From Mesorhizobium sp. (GTDB lineage: Bacteria; Pseudomonadota; Alphaproteobacteria; Rhizobiales; Rhizobiaceae), in assembly GCA_004017535.1 (NCBI GenBank), contig SAJS01000012.1, forward strand, positions 129,501 to 193,500: DNA of 64,000 nucleotides, in the 5' to 3' direction. A program made the position numbers and the translations under genes. The notes below the pieces were generated by a model. It saw only the letters and a list, made by a program, of their open reading frames with translations, searched no databases and was not told where the DNA came from. Shown here piece after piece: positions 1 through 8,955 of this stretch (the first letter of the stretch is position 1; every line of letters begins with the position of its first letter).

Positions 1-708
1 ACTGTGGTTGAAGACATCGCCCCGGCGCTGGATGCAATCGGCGCCTATCGCCGGCAAGTCGAGGCGATCCAGGCCGTTGTTCCAGAGTATGGCGAGGGTT
101 GGAAATGCAAGCTGGTGCTGACCTCGGTTCTGGAGAACCAAGGCCTCAACATCACCCGTCTTACGGTTCAAGATCCGGAAGGCAAGGTCAACACGGTTCG
201 GCTGCCCTTGACGGCTTATCTGCAGATCGTCGCCGCGACCAATTACAAGCAGCGCATCCGCAAAATGACCGAATATTATCATGCGGATCGCCTCGGCTAC
301 GCTGTTGCCGGAACGCCGAACCGGCTCGAATACGACCAGGGTTTCTTCGTCAAGCAAGGTGACGGTATCGCCGACGTGATGCCAATCGTGCACCTGTACA
401 AAACACAGGTCTACCAGTTGGCCGACTATCTCGGTGTGGACGAGGAAATCCGCCGCAGGCCGCCGACCACCGACACATTCTCAATGGCGCAAAGCCAGGA
501 GGAATTCTACTTCGCGCTGCCTTATCAACTGACGGATCTATGCCTCTATGGCGTCAACCACGGGCTATGCGCCGACGAGGTCGCAGCCGCTGCGGGCCTC
601 ACCGGCGGCCAGGTTGAGAAGGTCTTCAAGGACATCGAAGCGAAGCGCCGGGCAGCACGCTATCTGCACGCACGGCCCTTGCCGTCCGTACCGATGGATG
701 TGGACTGA
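1..708 (+). CDS. NAD(+) synthase-family protein, C-terminal part (cut by window edge)
   Basis: The reading frame is open through base 1, so the gene starts outside the window; the GTG at base 4 is probably internal. The visible 235 residues carry the C-terminal half of an ammonia-dependent NAD synthase/N-type PP-loop enzyme: an AGTPNRLEYDQGFFVKQGDG stretch, KTQVYQLADYLGV, RRPPTTDTFS and the closing YLHARPLP. The N-terminal ATP-binding SGGxDS loop is not visible. The stop lies 5 bases before an asparagine synthetase, followed by an AMP ligase and an ACP, which suggests a paralogue dedicated to a biosynthetic cassette rather than the housekeeping NadE. That role is inference; the family assignment is firm. 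Confidence 0.85.
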   Translation, partial: TVVEDIAPALDAIGAYRRQVEAIQAVVPEYGEGWKCKLVLTSVLENQGLNITRLTVQDPEGKVNTVRLPLTAYLQIVAATNYKQRIRKMTEYYHADRLGYAVAGTPNRLEYDQGFFVKQGDGIADVMPIVHLYKTQVYQLADYLGVDEEIRRRPPTTDTFSMAQSQEEFYFALPYQLTDLCLYGVNHGLCADEVAAAAGLTGGQVEKVFKDIEAKRRAARYLHARPLPSVPMDVD

Positions 709-713
709 GGCCG

Positions 714-2735
714 ATGTGTGGGATCGCCGGGATACTGGCGCTGAACGCCACCGCGGAACCGCCTTCGCGCGAAGCATTGTTGCGCATGGCTGGCGCGCTT
801 GCGCATCGCGGTCCTGACGAAAGGGGGCTCTACCGCGACAGACGAGCCGGGCTGGCGCATGCCCGCTTGTCGGTCGTCGATCTTCAGCACGGGCAGCAGC
901 CCCTTGCCGACGTCGATGGTCCGGCTTGGATCGTCTTCAACGGCGAGATTTTCAACTATCTCGAACTGCGCGACAGGCTGTTCGCCCTCGGCCATCGGTT
1001 CCGCACCCGCAGCGATACTGAAGTCGTCCTGCACGCCTATCGGGAGTGGGGCCAGGCAGCCTTCGAACGTATGAACGGGCAATGGGCGCTGGCGATCTGG
1101 GACCCGGCTGCTGGCCGGCTGGTGCTGTCGCGTGATCGCTACGGCATTTGCCCGCTGCATTTTTGCGAGCATGGCGGCCGCCTGTTCTTTGCGAGCGAAG
1201 TCAAAGCAATTTTCGCCGCTGACATCGCGATCCCACGCGCGTTCGAACCGGCCGGCCTCGATCAGACCTTCACCATGTGGACGGCTGTTGCTCCGCAGAA
1301 CGTGTTCCAGGGCATCCGGGAACTCCCGCCCGGGCACGTGCGCCTCTACGAGAAAGGCGCGGCGCGAGAACATTCATTCTGGCAACCGCGCTTTCCGGAA
1401 ATCCGTGATCAGGACAATGACTGGTTTGGCGGCTCCCGAGACGAGGCGGTGGAGGAAGTGCGGTTGATGCTGGAAGGCGCCACGGCCTTGCGAATCGTGC
1501 AGGCCGACGTGCCGGTTGGCTGCTATCTGTCAGGTGGGCTCGACAGCTCCCTTGTCGCCACGCTCGGAAGACGCTTCGCCGGCGAGCGTTTCCAAACCTT
1601 CTCGCTACGTTTTGCGGATGCCGAATATGACGAGGCCGAATTCCAGCGGCTCGTCGCGAACGCGACGGGCAGCGAGCACCACGAAATAGTTGTTTCCCGC
1701 GGCGATATAGCCGCGGTCTTTCCTGAGGTGATCCGCCACACCGAGCGGCCAATCCTCAGGACCGCGCCGGCGCCACTCTTCCTGCTGTCAAGGCTCGTGC
1801 GGGAACGCGGCATCAAAGTCGTACTGACCGGCGAAGGCGCTGACGAGATGTTTGCGGGTTATGACCTGTTCCGTGAGGGCAAGGTTCGCCGCTTCTGGGG
1901 GCGCCAGCCAGCGTCGATAAGGCGCGCCCGCTTGCTCGAGCGGCTCTATCCGTATCTGTCACGCTCGCCGGTTCATCAGCAGGCATTGGCCCGGCAGTTC
2001 TTCGGCCGCAATATTGAGGCCCACGCCGCGGCCGGATTTGCGCATGACACGCGCTGGCGCACGACCGGTGCCATCAAGCGCTTGTTCTGCCCCGATATGC
2101 GGGCTGCCTGCGAACGCCGCGATACGGTAAGCGAACTGATCTCGACGCTGCCAGCCGAATTTCTACGCTGGAGCCCGCTCGCCCAGGATCAGTATATCGA
2201 GATCCGAACCTTGATGTCGGGCTACCTGCTCTCCTCGCAAGGCGACAGAATGCTGATGGCTCACTCCATCGAGGGCCGCTTTCCCTTCCTCGACGACAAT
2301 GTCGTTACCTTGGCGAATGCGCTTCCGGATTCCTACAAGCTGCGCGGGCTCGACGAGAAGCACGTGCTGAAGCGCGTCGCCGCGCCTATCCTGCCGCCGC
2401 AGGTTGTCGCCCGGAAGAAGCAGCCCTACAGGGCGCCGAATGCGATGAGTTTCTTTGCCGACGGCGCGCCTGCCTACATCGGTGATGCCCTGTCCGAGAC
2501 TGCAGTGCGGGCATCCGGCGTCTTCGATCCCCAGTCGGTGAGCCGGCTGGTCGGAAAGTGCCGGGCTCGAACCGGCGGCGGCGACATGTCAAATTCCGAC
2601 AACATGGCCCTTGTCGGCGTGCTCTCGACGCAGCTTCTGCACCAGCAGTTTGTCGCGACCCGCCCGGCCGGTGTGACGAGCCCAGATCTCACCATCGACG
2701 TCGACTACGAGCGCCGGGAAAGGGTGCCAGCATGA
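714..2735 (+). CDS. asnB: Asparagine synthase (glutamine-hydrolysing), copy 1
   Basis: 673 residues, usual for the family. MCGIAGIL at the start places the nucleophilic Cys2 of the class II glutamine amidotransferase domain directly after Met. The C-terminal synthetase domain has the ATP pyrophosphatase loop SGGLDSS near residue 273 and a TGEGADEMFAGYD motif. Enzymes of this family transfer glutamine-derived ammonia to an acyl-adenylate, normally that of aspartate; relatives in polysaccharide clusters amidate other carboxylates. The stop overlaps the start of the AMP ligase by ATGA, so the two are translationally coupled. A second, different AsnB lies at 23480-25477. The substrate cannot be read from the sequence. 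Confidence 0.92.
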   Translation: MCGIAGILALNATAEPPSREALLRMAGALAHRGPDERGLYRDRRAGLAHARLSVVDLQHGQQPLADVDGPAWIVFNGEIFNYLELRDRLFALGHRFRTRSDTEVVLHAYREWGQAAFERMNGQWALAIWDPAAGRLVLSRDRYGICPLHFCEHGGRLFFASEVKAIFAADIAIPRAFEPAGLDQTFTMWTAVAPQNVFQGIRELPPGHVRLYEKGAAREHSFWQPRFPEIRDQDNDWFGGSRDEAVEEVRLMLEGATALRIVQADVPVGCYLSGGLDSSLVATLGRRFAGERFQTFSLRFADAEYDEAEFQRLVANATGSEHHEIVVSRGDIAAVFPEVIRHTERPILRTAPAPLFLLSRLVRERGIKVVLTGEGADEMFAGYDLFREGKVRRFWGRQPASIRRARLLERLYPYLSRSPVHQQALARQFFGRNIEAHAAAGFAHDTRWRTTGAIKRLFCPDMRAACERRDTVSELISTLPAEFLRWSPLAQDQYIEIRTLMSGYLLSSQGDRMLMAHSIEGRFPFLDDNVVTLANALPDSYKLRGLDEKHVLKRVAAPILPPQVVARKKQPYRAPNAMSFFADGAPAYIGDALSETAVRASGVFDPQSVSRLVGKCRARTGGGDMSNSDNMALVGVLSTQLLHQQFVATRPAGVTSPDLTIDVDYERRERVPA

Positions 2736-4285
2736 TCCACGGCGCCGTACCGCTCCTGCATAATTATCTGACCCACTCCGCCGGCCGGGTCGGCGACAAG
2801 GTGGCGCTGGTCTGCAACGGGCGGCGCGTCACCTACGCCGAAATCGACGAGCGCTCCAACGGGATGGCACAATGTCTGGCAACAGCCGGCGTGCAACGCG
2901 GCGATCGGGTGATGATTTTCGCCGACAACACGGTCGAGACGGTTATCAGCTTCTGGGCAGTGCTGAAGACAAACGCCGTCGTGTGCATCATCAACCCGCT
3001 TACCAAAAGCGATAAGCTCGACTACCTGCTGAACGATTGCCGGCCGGCGGCGCTGATCACCGACCAGCATCTGCGGTCGGTATTCAGTGAACCGGCGCGA
3101 AATTGTCGCTCGCTACGCCAAGTGATCGTGTCGGGGCCGATCGAGGACGACGAACTTGGACGACTGCCGCACGCGATACGCTGGGAAATGACCGCCGAAA
3201 GGACGCCGGCCGCGCCTGTGCGCAGATCGATCGACATCGATCTCGCCGCCATCATCTACACGTCCGGATCTACGGGCGAGCCCAAAGGCGTGATGCTGAC
3301 GCACGGTAACATGACGGCCGCATGCAGCTCGATAGCCTCGTATCTCGAGCTTCGCGAGGACGAGGTGATCCTCAATGTCCTGCCCCTCGCCTTCGACTAC
3401 GGTCTCTATCAGATGCTGATGGCGTTCCGCACCGGCGCCCGGCTTGTTCTCGAACGCTCCTTCGCCTTCCCGGCGCAGATCCTTCAGATCATCAAGGACG
3501 AGAAGATCACGGGTTTTCCCGGCGTGCCCACGATCTTCGCCTCGCTAGCGGAGCTCAAGTCGCTGAAGCATCACGACTTTTCGAGCATCCGCTATGTCAC
3601 CAACACGGCGGCCGCCTTGCCGCTCAAGCACATCAACATGCTCAGGGAGCTGTTTAAAGGCGCCCGCATCTATTCGATGTACGGCCTCACTGAGTGCAAG
3701 CGCTGCAGCTATCTGCCGCCGGAAGATCTCGATCGAAAACCGCTGAGCGTCGGGATCGCGATCCCGAACACCGAGATGTGGATCGTCGACGACAACGACC
3801 AACGGGTCGAGCCCGGGATCGTCGGCCAGCTTGTCATCCGTGGCGCGACGGTGATGAAAGGCTACTGGGGCAAACCGGAAGCGACCGCCAGGAAACTCAA
3901 GCCCGGCCCATTGCCCGGCGAGCAGGTGCTCTACACCGGCGACTACTGCCGGATGGATGAGGAGGGCTATCTCTATTTCATCGGCCGCAGCGACGAGATC
4001 ATAAAATCCCGAGGCGAGAAGGTTTCGCCCAAGGAAGTCGAAAACGTGCTCGTGAACATCCCAGGAGTCAAGGAGGCTGCCGTGGTTGGCGTGCCTGACG
4101 AGCTTCTCGGCCAGGCCGTGAAGGCCTTCGTCGTGATCGAGAAAGGCCACATTGTCGGCGAGCGGCAGATTCAGACGGAATGCCAGAAGCGGCTTGAAAA
4201 TTTCATGGTGCCGAAGTCCATCGTCATCGTGCCCAGCCTGCCGAGGACGGATACAGGGAAACTCAAAAAGATGGCTCTTTCGTAG
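2732..4285 (+). CDS. AMP-forming acyl/aminoacyl ligase (ANL superfamily)
   Basis: 517 residues from the ATG at 2732, which overlaps the asnB stop as ATGA; the longer frame from 2558 lies inside asnB and is rejected. The adenylation signature YTSGSTGEPKG sits near residue 175, YTGDYCRMDEEGYLYFIGR in the hinge region, and the catalytic lysine motif TDTGKLKK near the end. The enzyme should activate a carboxylic acid as its adenylate and load it onto a thiol. The ACP 49 bases downstream is the obvious acceptor. It resembles the acyl-CoA ligases of polysaccharide or exosortase-type clusters, but the substrate is unknown. Confidence 0.9.
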   Translation: MIHGAVPLLHNYLTHSAGRVGDKVALVCNGRRVTYAEIDERSNGMAQCLATAGVQRGDRVMIFADNTVETVISFWAVLKTNAVVCIINPLTKSDKLDYLLNDCRPAALITDQHLRSVFSEPARNCRSLRQVIVSGPIEDDELGRLPHAIRWEMTAERTPAAPVRRSIDIDLAAIIYTSGSTGEPKGVMLTHGNMTAACSSIASYLELREDEVILNVLPLAFDYGLYQMLMAFRTGARLVLERSFAFPAQILQIIKDEKITGFPGVPTIFASLAELKSLKHHDFSSIRYVTNTAAALPLKHINMLRELFKGARIYSMYGLTECKRCSYLPPEDLDRKPLSVGIAIPNTEMWIVDDNDQRVEPGIVGQLVIRGATVMKGYWGKPEATARKLKPGPLPGEQVLYTGDYCRMDEEGYLYFIGRSDEIIKSRGEKVSPKEVENVLVNIPGVKEAAVVGVPDELLGQAVKAFVVIEKGHIVGERQIQTECQKRLENFMVPKSIVIVPSLPRTDTGKLKKMALS

Positions 4286-4334
4286 CGCCTGTTGAATGGC
4301 GCAGACCTATTCAGTTTTTATCGGAGGGTGGGTT

Positions 4335-4610
4335 ATGGATAATTTCTTGGCAACGAAGCGTGCGGGCGACATCTACGTCAGACATATTCGCGATTTCTTG
4401 GCTTCGAACTTCTACATCGCCGACGTGAAATCGCTCAGCGCCACGCAGTCGCTGCTCGACCAGGGCATCGTCGATTCGACCGGCGTGCTCGAAATCATCG
4501 GCTTCATCGAGGAGACCTTTGGCGTCATTGTCGAAGACAGCGAGCTGCTCCCGGAGAACCTCGATTCCATCCAGGGCATAGCGCAGTTCATCGCCCGCAA
4601 GAGAGGATGA
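4335..4610 (+). CDS. Acyl carrier protein
   Basis: 91 residues from the ATG at 4335, preceded by GGAGGG at 4323-4328. An in-frame start at 4296 is possible but has no such site. The phosphopantetheine motif is VDSTGVLEII with Ser48 as the attachment residue; the usual DSL is DST here. The rest is a four-helix ACP pattern (LLDQG, FIEETFGV, LDSIQGIAQFI). It is the last gene of the plus-strand cassette and probably carries the acid activated by the ligase at 2732-4285. It converges on the minus-strand operon ending at 4629. Confidence 0.9.
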   Translation: MDNFLATKRAGDIYVRHIRDFLASNFYIADVKSLSATQSLLDQGIVDSTGVLEIIGFIEETFGVIVEDSELLPENLDSIQGIAQFIARKRG

Positions 4611-4628
4611 GCTCCATCTGCGGGACGC

Positions 4629-5333
4629 TCAAGGCTGCGGCTTGGCATATCCGAGCACGACACGCGCCTCGCCGGCGCGGTTGGTGATCGCGCGGATATT
4701 CTCGTAGCCTCTGCTGCGCTCAAGCAGGCTTGCCACCTGGCGGTCCTGGCCGAGGCCAATCTCGAACAGGAGGGCGCCGCCGGGTCGCAAATACCGCAAG
4801 GCATCCTTCACCACGCGCATGTGGATGGCGATGCCGTAAGGCCCGGCCGCAAAAGCCTCGCGCGGCTCGAGAGCGACCAGATGGGAGCGGTCGCCCTCAA
4901 GCCGTTTCTCCGAGATGTAGGGCGGATTGCATACGACAATGTCGACCGAGCCTTGAGGCACCAGCGTGGAGAGAGCTTCGAACAGATCGCCCTGGTGAAC
5001 CGACACCCGATCGGCCAGCCCATGGTGGGCGACATTCCGGCATGCCACCGCGACACATCCATCGGTAAGATCGCTTGCCCAGACCCGCGCCGTCGGAACC
5101 TGGTGGGCAATCGCACAAGCGAGATTGCCGGCCCCGCAGCACATGTCGATCACGCGCGGCGCCGGCAGGTTCATTTGATGCAACACGTCGACGGCGGTCG
5201 AGCCTAACAACTCCGTCTCCGGCCTTGGAACAAGCGCGCCGGAGGCGACAAGCATCTCCATTCCCATGAAGACCGCGCTGCCTCTGCTATAGGCGTCAGC
5301 GACATCGATGTCCTGGCTCAAGACTGCCTCCAC
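4629..5333 (-). CDS. PrmC/HemK-like SAM methyltransferase, short N-terminus
   Basis: A class I methyltransferase with the SAM loop VIDMCCGAGNLACAIA, the acidic WASDLTDG strand and the NPPY motif (VCNPPYISEKRL) typical of N5-glutamine/adenine methyltransferases; the segment FMGMEMLV..GALVPRPETELL is HemK-like. The frame is open to a GTG at 5474, but that would overlap the export gene by 100 bases and adds non-conserved sequence. The GTG at 5333 is chosen tentatively and gives 234 residues. Either way the N-terminal helical domain that binds release factors in true PrmC is missing or vestigial. As last gene of a polysaccharide operon it may methylate a different substrate. Confidence 0.75.
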   Translation of the reverse strand: MEAVLSQDIDVADAYSRGSAVFMGMEMLVASGALVPRPETELLGSTAVDVLHQMNLPAPRVIDMCCGAGNLACAIAHQVPTARVWASDLTDGCVAVACRNVAHHGLADRVSVHQGDLFEALSTLVPQGSVDIVVCNPPYISEKRLEGDRSHLVALEPREAFAAGPYGIAIHMRVVKDALRYLRPGGALLFEIGLGQDRQVASLLERSRGYENIRAITNRAGEARVVLGYAKPQP

Positions 5334-5374
5334 AAGCGGATTCAGCGGCGCCGAATGGTGCAGAAGCGCCGGCG

Positions 5375-6634
5375 CTATTGTGCCGCCGCGCTCTCCAATT
5401 CGTTGCTGAACCTGACCTCGATCGTATCTCCCGGCGCCACCTCGGCGTCCTCGTCGGCAGCCTGCTTGCGCCACTGCCCATCGACATTGCGAACGATCGT
5501 CATCTGAGCTCGAACCGTTTCGCCGGCAATCGACAGAGGCGCGGCGGTCGCGCCCACGGGCTGCAACTTCTGGCTCGCGGCGCGAAGCCTTGTGCCGATG
5601 TCGGCCAGGCGAACCTCGGTGTCCCGCAATTCGTTCAGCAGACCGATGCGCCTTTGGTTCTCGTTGCGCTCCATCTGCCGGGCAAAGTCTTCCTGCTGGC
5701 GCTGCGTTCTCATCAGCTCGACGGACGTTTCCAGCGCCCGGCTGGACGACAGCAGGACGGCGCGCCGGACATCGGCGAGCCTGTTGTTCGTCAAATTCCC
5801 AGCCTTGAACGCCTTGGTGACCTGCGCCAGGTCCTCTTCATCGGCCTTAACTGCATCCGCTTCATCCTGCGCGCGCTTCATCAGCGTCTCGATCTGCGCC
5901 GCGGCATCCTTGGCGCCCTTCTCCACAAAGCTCTGCTCTTGCTGAAAATTGTCCAGGGACAGCTTGAGCGCTTCTGCTTCAGCCTTCGCTATGCCCGCCG
6001 CGAGCGATGGCGAAAGCGGCGATCCTTGCGGAGGCTGCGTGTCGAAGTTGTCCTGCTTGTCGAGCTCGGCCCGCAGGCGCGCGCTGTGGAAGTAGTCCCT
6101 GGTGTATTCTCCCCAGATCATCTCGTAATCGCGTCGCAGATCCGTCGGATCCGGACCCGCCTGGTTGGTTCGCGCCCGCAACAGGCTGAAACCGCCGGCC
6201 ACCGCGATCGCCTGGCGCACGGTCATCAGCGGACGGTAAACCTGCTGTCCGGGGGTGAGCACGTCGCCGGTCACATAGATCGGACGATACTCAGCGATGA
6301 TCGCCGTGACGTCGCTCGGCCTCACGACCGCCATCTGTTCGCGACCGTCGGGCATGCGGATGTGGAAGATCTTGGTTGGCAGGATCGTTTGCATACGGCT
6401 CTGCAATTCGGGTGGCGTCAGACCGCCGACCGAGACCGCGCCGACCTCAGGCAGCACGATCGTGCCATCCATCTGGACAACGGCACGCTGCGTCCGGTCG
6501 GGAATGGAGGTTATTCCGATCTCGACCGTGTCGCCTGGCGAAATGCGGTAGAGCGATGTCTCGGCCGCTACCGCTATGGGCCCTGCGGCACAGACTGCAA
6601 GAAGCGCAAGGAAGAACCGGCTAAGGCTGGTCAT
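5375..6634 (-). CDS. Polysaccharide export protein (Wza/ExoF-like periplasmic)
   Basis: 419 residues from the ATG at 6634, with AAGGAGG at 6644-6650; the longer frame to 6694 is not needed. A signal peptide (LARFF-type hydrophobic stretch ending AVAAE) is followed by a poly_export domain (ISPGDTVEIGI, GTIVLPEVGAVSVGGLTPPEL), a SLBB-like segment (YVTGDVLTPGQQVYRPLMTVRQAIAVAGG written in parts), a long coiled-coil rich in Glu/Arg/Gln, and a second short beta domain. It resembles rhizobial ExoF-type proteins rather than compact Wza. It starts 14 bases inside the preceding beta-propeller gene, so the two are coupled. Confidence 0.88.
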   Translation of the reverse strand: MTSLSRFFLALLAVCAAGPIAVAAETSLYRISPGDTVEIGITSIPDRTQRAVVQMDGTIVLPEVGAVSVGGLTPPELQSRMQTILPTKIFHIRMPDGREQMAVVRPSDVTAIIAEYRPIYVTGDVLTPGQQVYRPLMTVRQAIAVAGGFSLLRARTNQAGPDPTDLRRDYEMIWGEYTRDYFHSARLRAELDKQDNFDTQPPQGSPLSPSLAAGIAKAEAEALKLSLDNFQQEQSFVEKGAKDAAAQIETLMKRAQDEADAVKADEEDLAQVTKAFKAGNLTNNRLADVRRAVLLSSSRALETSVELMRTQRQQEDFARQMERNENQRRIGLLNELRDTEVRLADIGTRLRAASQKLQPVGATAAPLSIAGETVRAQMTIVRNVDGQWRKQAADEDAEVAPGDTIEVRFSNELESAAAQ

Positions 6635-7889
6635 TGGCAACAACCTCCTTGGGGTTTTGGCGTTCGCTCCAATCGAGGCGCGCGACGAACTCATAGACCG
6701 GGCCGCCCGGCACGCCCCAGTTGCTCGACCAGATCACCTGGGAGCCATCCGGAGACGGCGAGGCATGCGTTTCGCTCCAGTAGTCGGAGGGAGGGTTCCT
6801 CGTCTGCACGATGCGACGGACGGCGCCGCTGCCGTCGATGCGAATGGCGATGATCTCGCGCGCATAGGGAGCCCAGCCGGGATTGGCCGATATCTCGTGC
6901 GGGTCACCGCCATAGCTCAGAAAAACCCAGTCGCCCCTGGCAGCGGCCCGGGTCGATGCATGCTCCGCCTCGCCGTATGCGGTCAGGGAGCTCACCTTGC
7001 CGTCCGACAGCCTGCGCTTGATGACCTGGAATTTGTCGGGATTGGATTTGCTGATGCCGACATAGACTTCGCTGCCATCGGCGTCGACCGTCAGATCGCC
7101 ATGGCCTGGACGATGATGATCGGTCCATCTCTGATGCAAGGCGCCATCGACCGTGAAGATGGCCCTCTGCTCCGTGCCATCCGCGAGATCCTGGAAACAC
7201 AGAATATATGCGCCGAGCGGCGAGATTGTACAGGAACTCGCCTTTCCGGGTACCTGAGAAAGCTCGATGTCCGGGAATTTCTGCCGCTGGCTCAGATCAT
7301 AAGCAAAAACGACGTCAGCGCCGTCCTTGCGGACCGCGCGAACAGCGATGCGGCTGCCGTCCCGGCTGGGATTACCCTTCGACGGACCGAATTGCAGGTC
7401 GTGATAATCGGGTGATGTGAACAGAACGTCTTCGTGGTTGGTCCGTGGGGCCCAGGTCGAGACCGCCCGGTTCTGGATACAGATCATCAAATCGGCATTT
7501 CGGGGATGCCACTCGCATTCGCCCCCTCTTTTGCGCCAGAACAGCGGCTCGTAAGTGTGCCCGTCGAGAAAGCACATTCCGTTGCAGCCATTGTCGAGGA
7601 GAAGCAGTGTCTGGTCCGCGTTCCAGGCTTGAGCGCTGGAATAGCGGTGGCTGCAATATTTGGGACCGCAAACGACGCCATTTCCAAGAGCACCAGGCTT
7701 GGAGATGCGAACGATGCTCGTGCCGAAGGCAGGGTCGGTGGCGGGACGAAGATATTCCGGCAAATCCATCGGCACGGGTGCTACGAAACCGATGGCGTCA
7801 TTGCTTCCATGGCCGCCGGCCGTTCGCAGGCCAAGCAGGGCGGCAACGCAAACAAGCATCAATGCGGCGGAAAGCACTGGAACTCTCAT
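6621..7889 (-). CDS. Secreted beta-propeller protein of unknown function
   Basis: 422 residues with an N-terminal hydrophobic signal (MRVPVLSAALMLVCVAALLG). The rest shows repeated strands ending in aspartate-glycine turns such as NADQTLLL, SRDGSRIAV, DADGSEVYV and SPDGSQVIW, typical of a TolB/WD40-like propeller. The ETHASPSPDGSQVIWSSNWG stretch recalls the oligogalacturonate-lyase-type propeller family, but catalytic residues cannot be confirmed. Six or more cysteines (VVCGPKYCSH, NGCNGMCF, GECEWH) suggest disulphides in the periplasm. Its ATG overlaps the preceding dehydratase stop as ATGA, so it belongs to the polysaccharide operon and could bind or trim the polymer. Confidence 0.7.
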   Translation of the reverse strand: MRVPVLSAALMLVCVAALLGLRTAGGHGSNDAIGFVAPVPMDLPEYLRPATDPAFGTSIVRISKPGALGNGVVCGPKYCSHRYSSAQAWNADQTLLLLDNGCNGMCFLDGHTYEPLFWRKRGGECEWHPRNADLMICIQNRAVSTWAPRTNHEDVLFTSPDYHDLQFGPSKGNPSRDGSRIAVRAVRKDGADVVFAYDLSQRQKFPDIELSQVPGKASSCTISPLGAYILCFQDLADGTEQRAIFTVDGALHQRWTDHHRPGHGDLTVDADGSEVYVGISKSNPDKFQVIKRRLSDGKVSSLTAYGEAEHASTRAAARGDWVFLSYGGDPHEISANPGWAPYAREIIAIRIDGSGAVRRIVQTRNPPSDYWSETHASPSPDGSQVIWSSNWGVPGGPVYEFVARLDWSERQNPKEVVANDQP

Positions 7890-8890
7890 GTCATGTAACT
7901 CATCTCATGACGGACTCGCCCCGCGCTCAGACGCGCCCGCCACCAGGCGATGGTCCGTCTCAGGCCTTCGCGCAAGTCGGTTTGCGCCCTCCATCCCGTT
8001 GCGCTCTCGAGCCGGGATGAATCCGCCAGCAGCGCCCGGACCTCGGAATTTTGCGGGCGCAGCCGGCTTTCGTCACGATGAACCGGCTTGTTGGAACCAC
8101 TCAACTCCAGGACCAGGTCCAGCACGTCGGATATTGTCACGGCGCGCTGGCTTCCGGCATTGTAGGCATGGCCGAATTCGAGCTCGGCGGAACCTGCGCG
8201 GAGAAAAGCCGCTGCCGTGTCTTCGACGAAGGTAAGGTCGCGAACCGGACTCGTATCTCCCACCATGATGGCATGGCATTTCGGGTCGATGGCCTGCCTG
8301 ATGAGGGTCGGAACAATCGCCCGTTCGCTTTGCCGCGGCCCGAACGCGTTGAATGGACGAAGCACCACGACCGGAACGTCGAACGAGCGGGCGTAGGACT
8401 CCGCCATCATGTCGGCTCCGATCTTGGAAGCCGAGTAGGGCGACTGGCCCTGCAGCGGGTGGGTCTCGCTGATCGGCATGGTCAAGGCGGTGCCATACAC
8501 CTCGCTGGTCGAGGTGTGCACTATGCGCTCGGTATCCCATTGGCGAGCGGCTTCGAGCACGTTCACGGTGCCCATGACGTTGGTCTCCACATAGGACTGA
8601 GCGGCCGCGTAGGAATAAGGAATGGCGATCAATGCGGCGAGATGAAAGACGACGGACTGGCCGCGTACGATCCGGTTCAGGAAGGCACTGTCGCGAACGT
8701 CGCCGCGGACGAGCTTTAGCTGGCTTCGGATCTCGTCAGGCAGATCATCCAGCCACCCGTGGCTGTCGAACGAATTGTAGAGAGCCAATGCCGTCACATC
8801 GGCTCCGCCGCGCACCAGCGCTTCAGTCAGATGCGAGCCTATGAAGCCATCCGCGCCGGTGACCAATACCCTCTTTCCCTTATAGGTCAT
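7886..8890 (-). CDS. LegB-type NAD-dependent sugar-nucleotide 4,6-dehydratase (SDR)
   Basis: 334 residues from the ATG at 8890; an alternative TTG at 8959 overlaps the previous stop. The Rossmann signature VLVTGADGFIGSHL, the catalytic TSTSEVYG threonine region and the YSASK active-site Tyr/Lys are intact. The stretches YNSFDSHGWLDDLP, HLAALIAIPYSY and PLQGQSPYSASKIGAD are those I associate with LegB, the GDP/UDP-GlcNAc 4,6-dehydratase of legionaminic-acid pathways. It would produce a 4-keto-6-deoxy sugar for the aminotransferase two genes upstream. Substrate nucleotide is inferred, not shown. Confidence 0.88.
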   Translation of the reverse strand: MTYKGKRVLVTGADGFIGSHLTEALVRGGADVTALALYNSFDSHGWLDDLPDEIRSQLKLVRGDVRDSAFLNRIVRGQSVVFHLAALIAIPYSYAAAQSYVETNVMGTVNVLEAARQWDTERIVHTSTSEVYGTALTMPISETHPLQGQSPYSASKIGADMMAESYARSFDVPVVVLRPFNAFGPRQSERAIVPTLIRQAIDPKCHAIMVGDTSPVRDLTFVEDTAAAFLRAGSAELEFGHAYNAGSQRAVTISDVLDLVLELSGSNKPVHRDESRLRPQNSEVRALLADSSRLESATGWRAQTDLREGLRRTIAWWRARLSAGRVRHEMSYMT

Positions 8891-8955
8891 GTCCTGACAG
8901 TCCTCGCACTCCTTGACCTTAATCCGACGAATGCGGCGGCGGCCATCTGAACGGC

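Noticed and set aside
2558..2731. 58-residue N-terminal extension of the AMP ligase.
   Set aside because: It lies inside asnB in another frame and has no ligase-like sequence; the ATGA overlap at 2732 fits translational coupling.
5375..6853. Long plus-strand open frame (491 codons) opposite the export gene.
   Set aside because: It is the antisense of a well supported export protein in GC-rich DNA; the translation is Arg/His/Leu-rich without domains.
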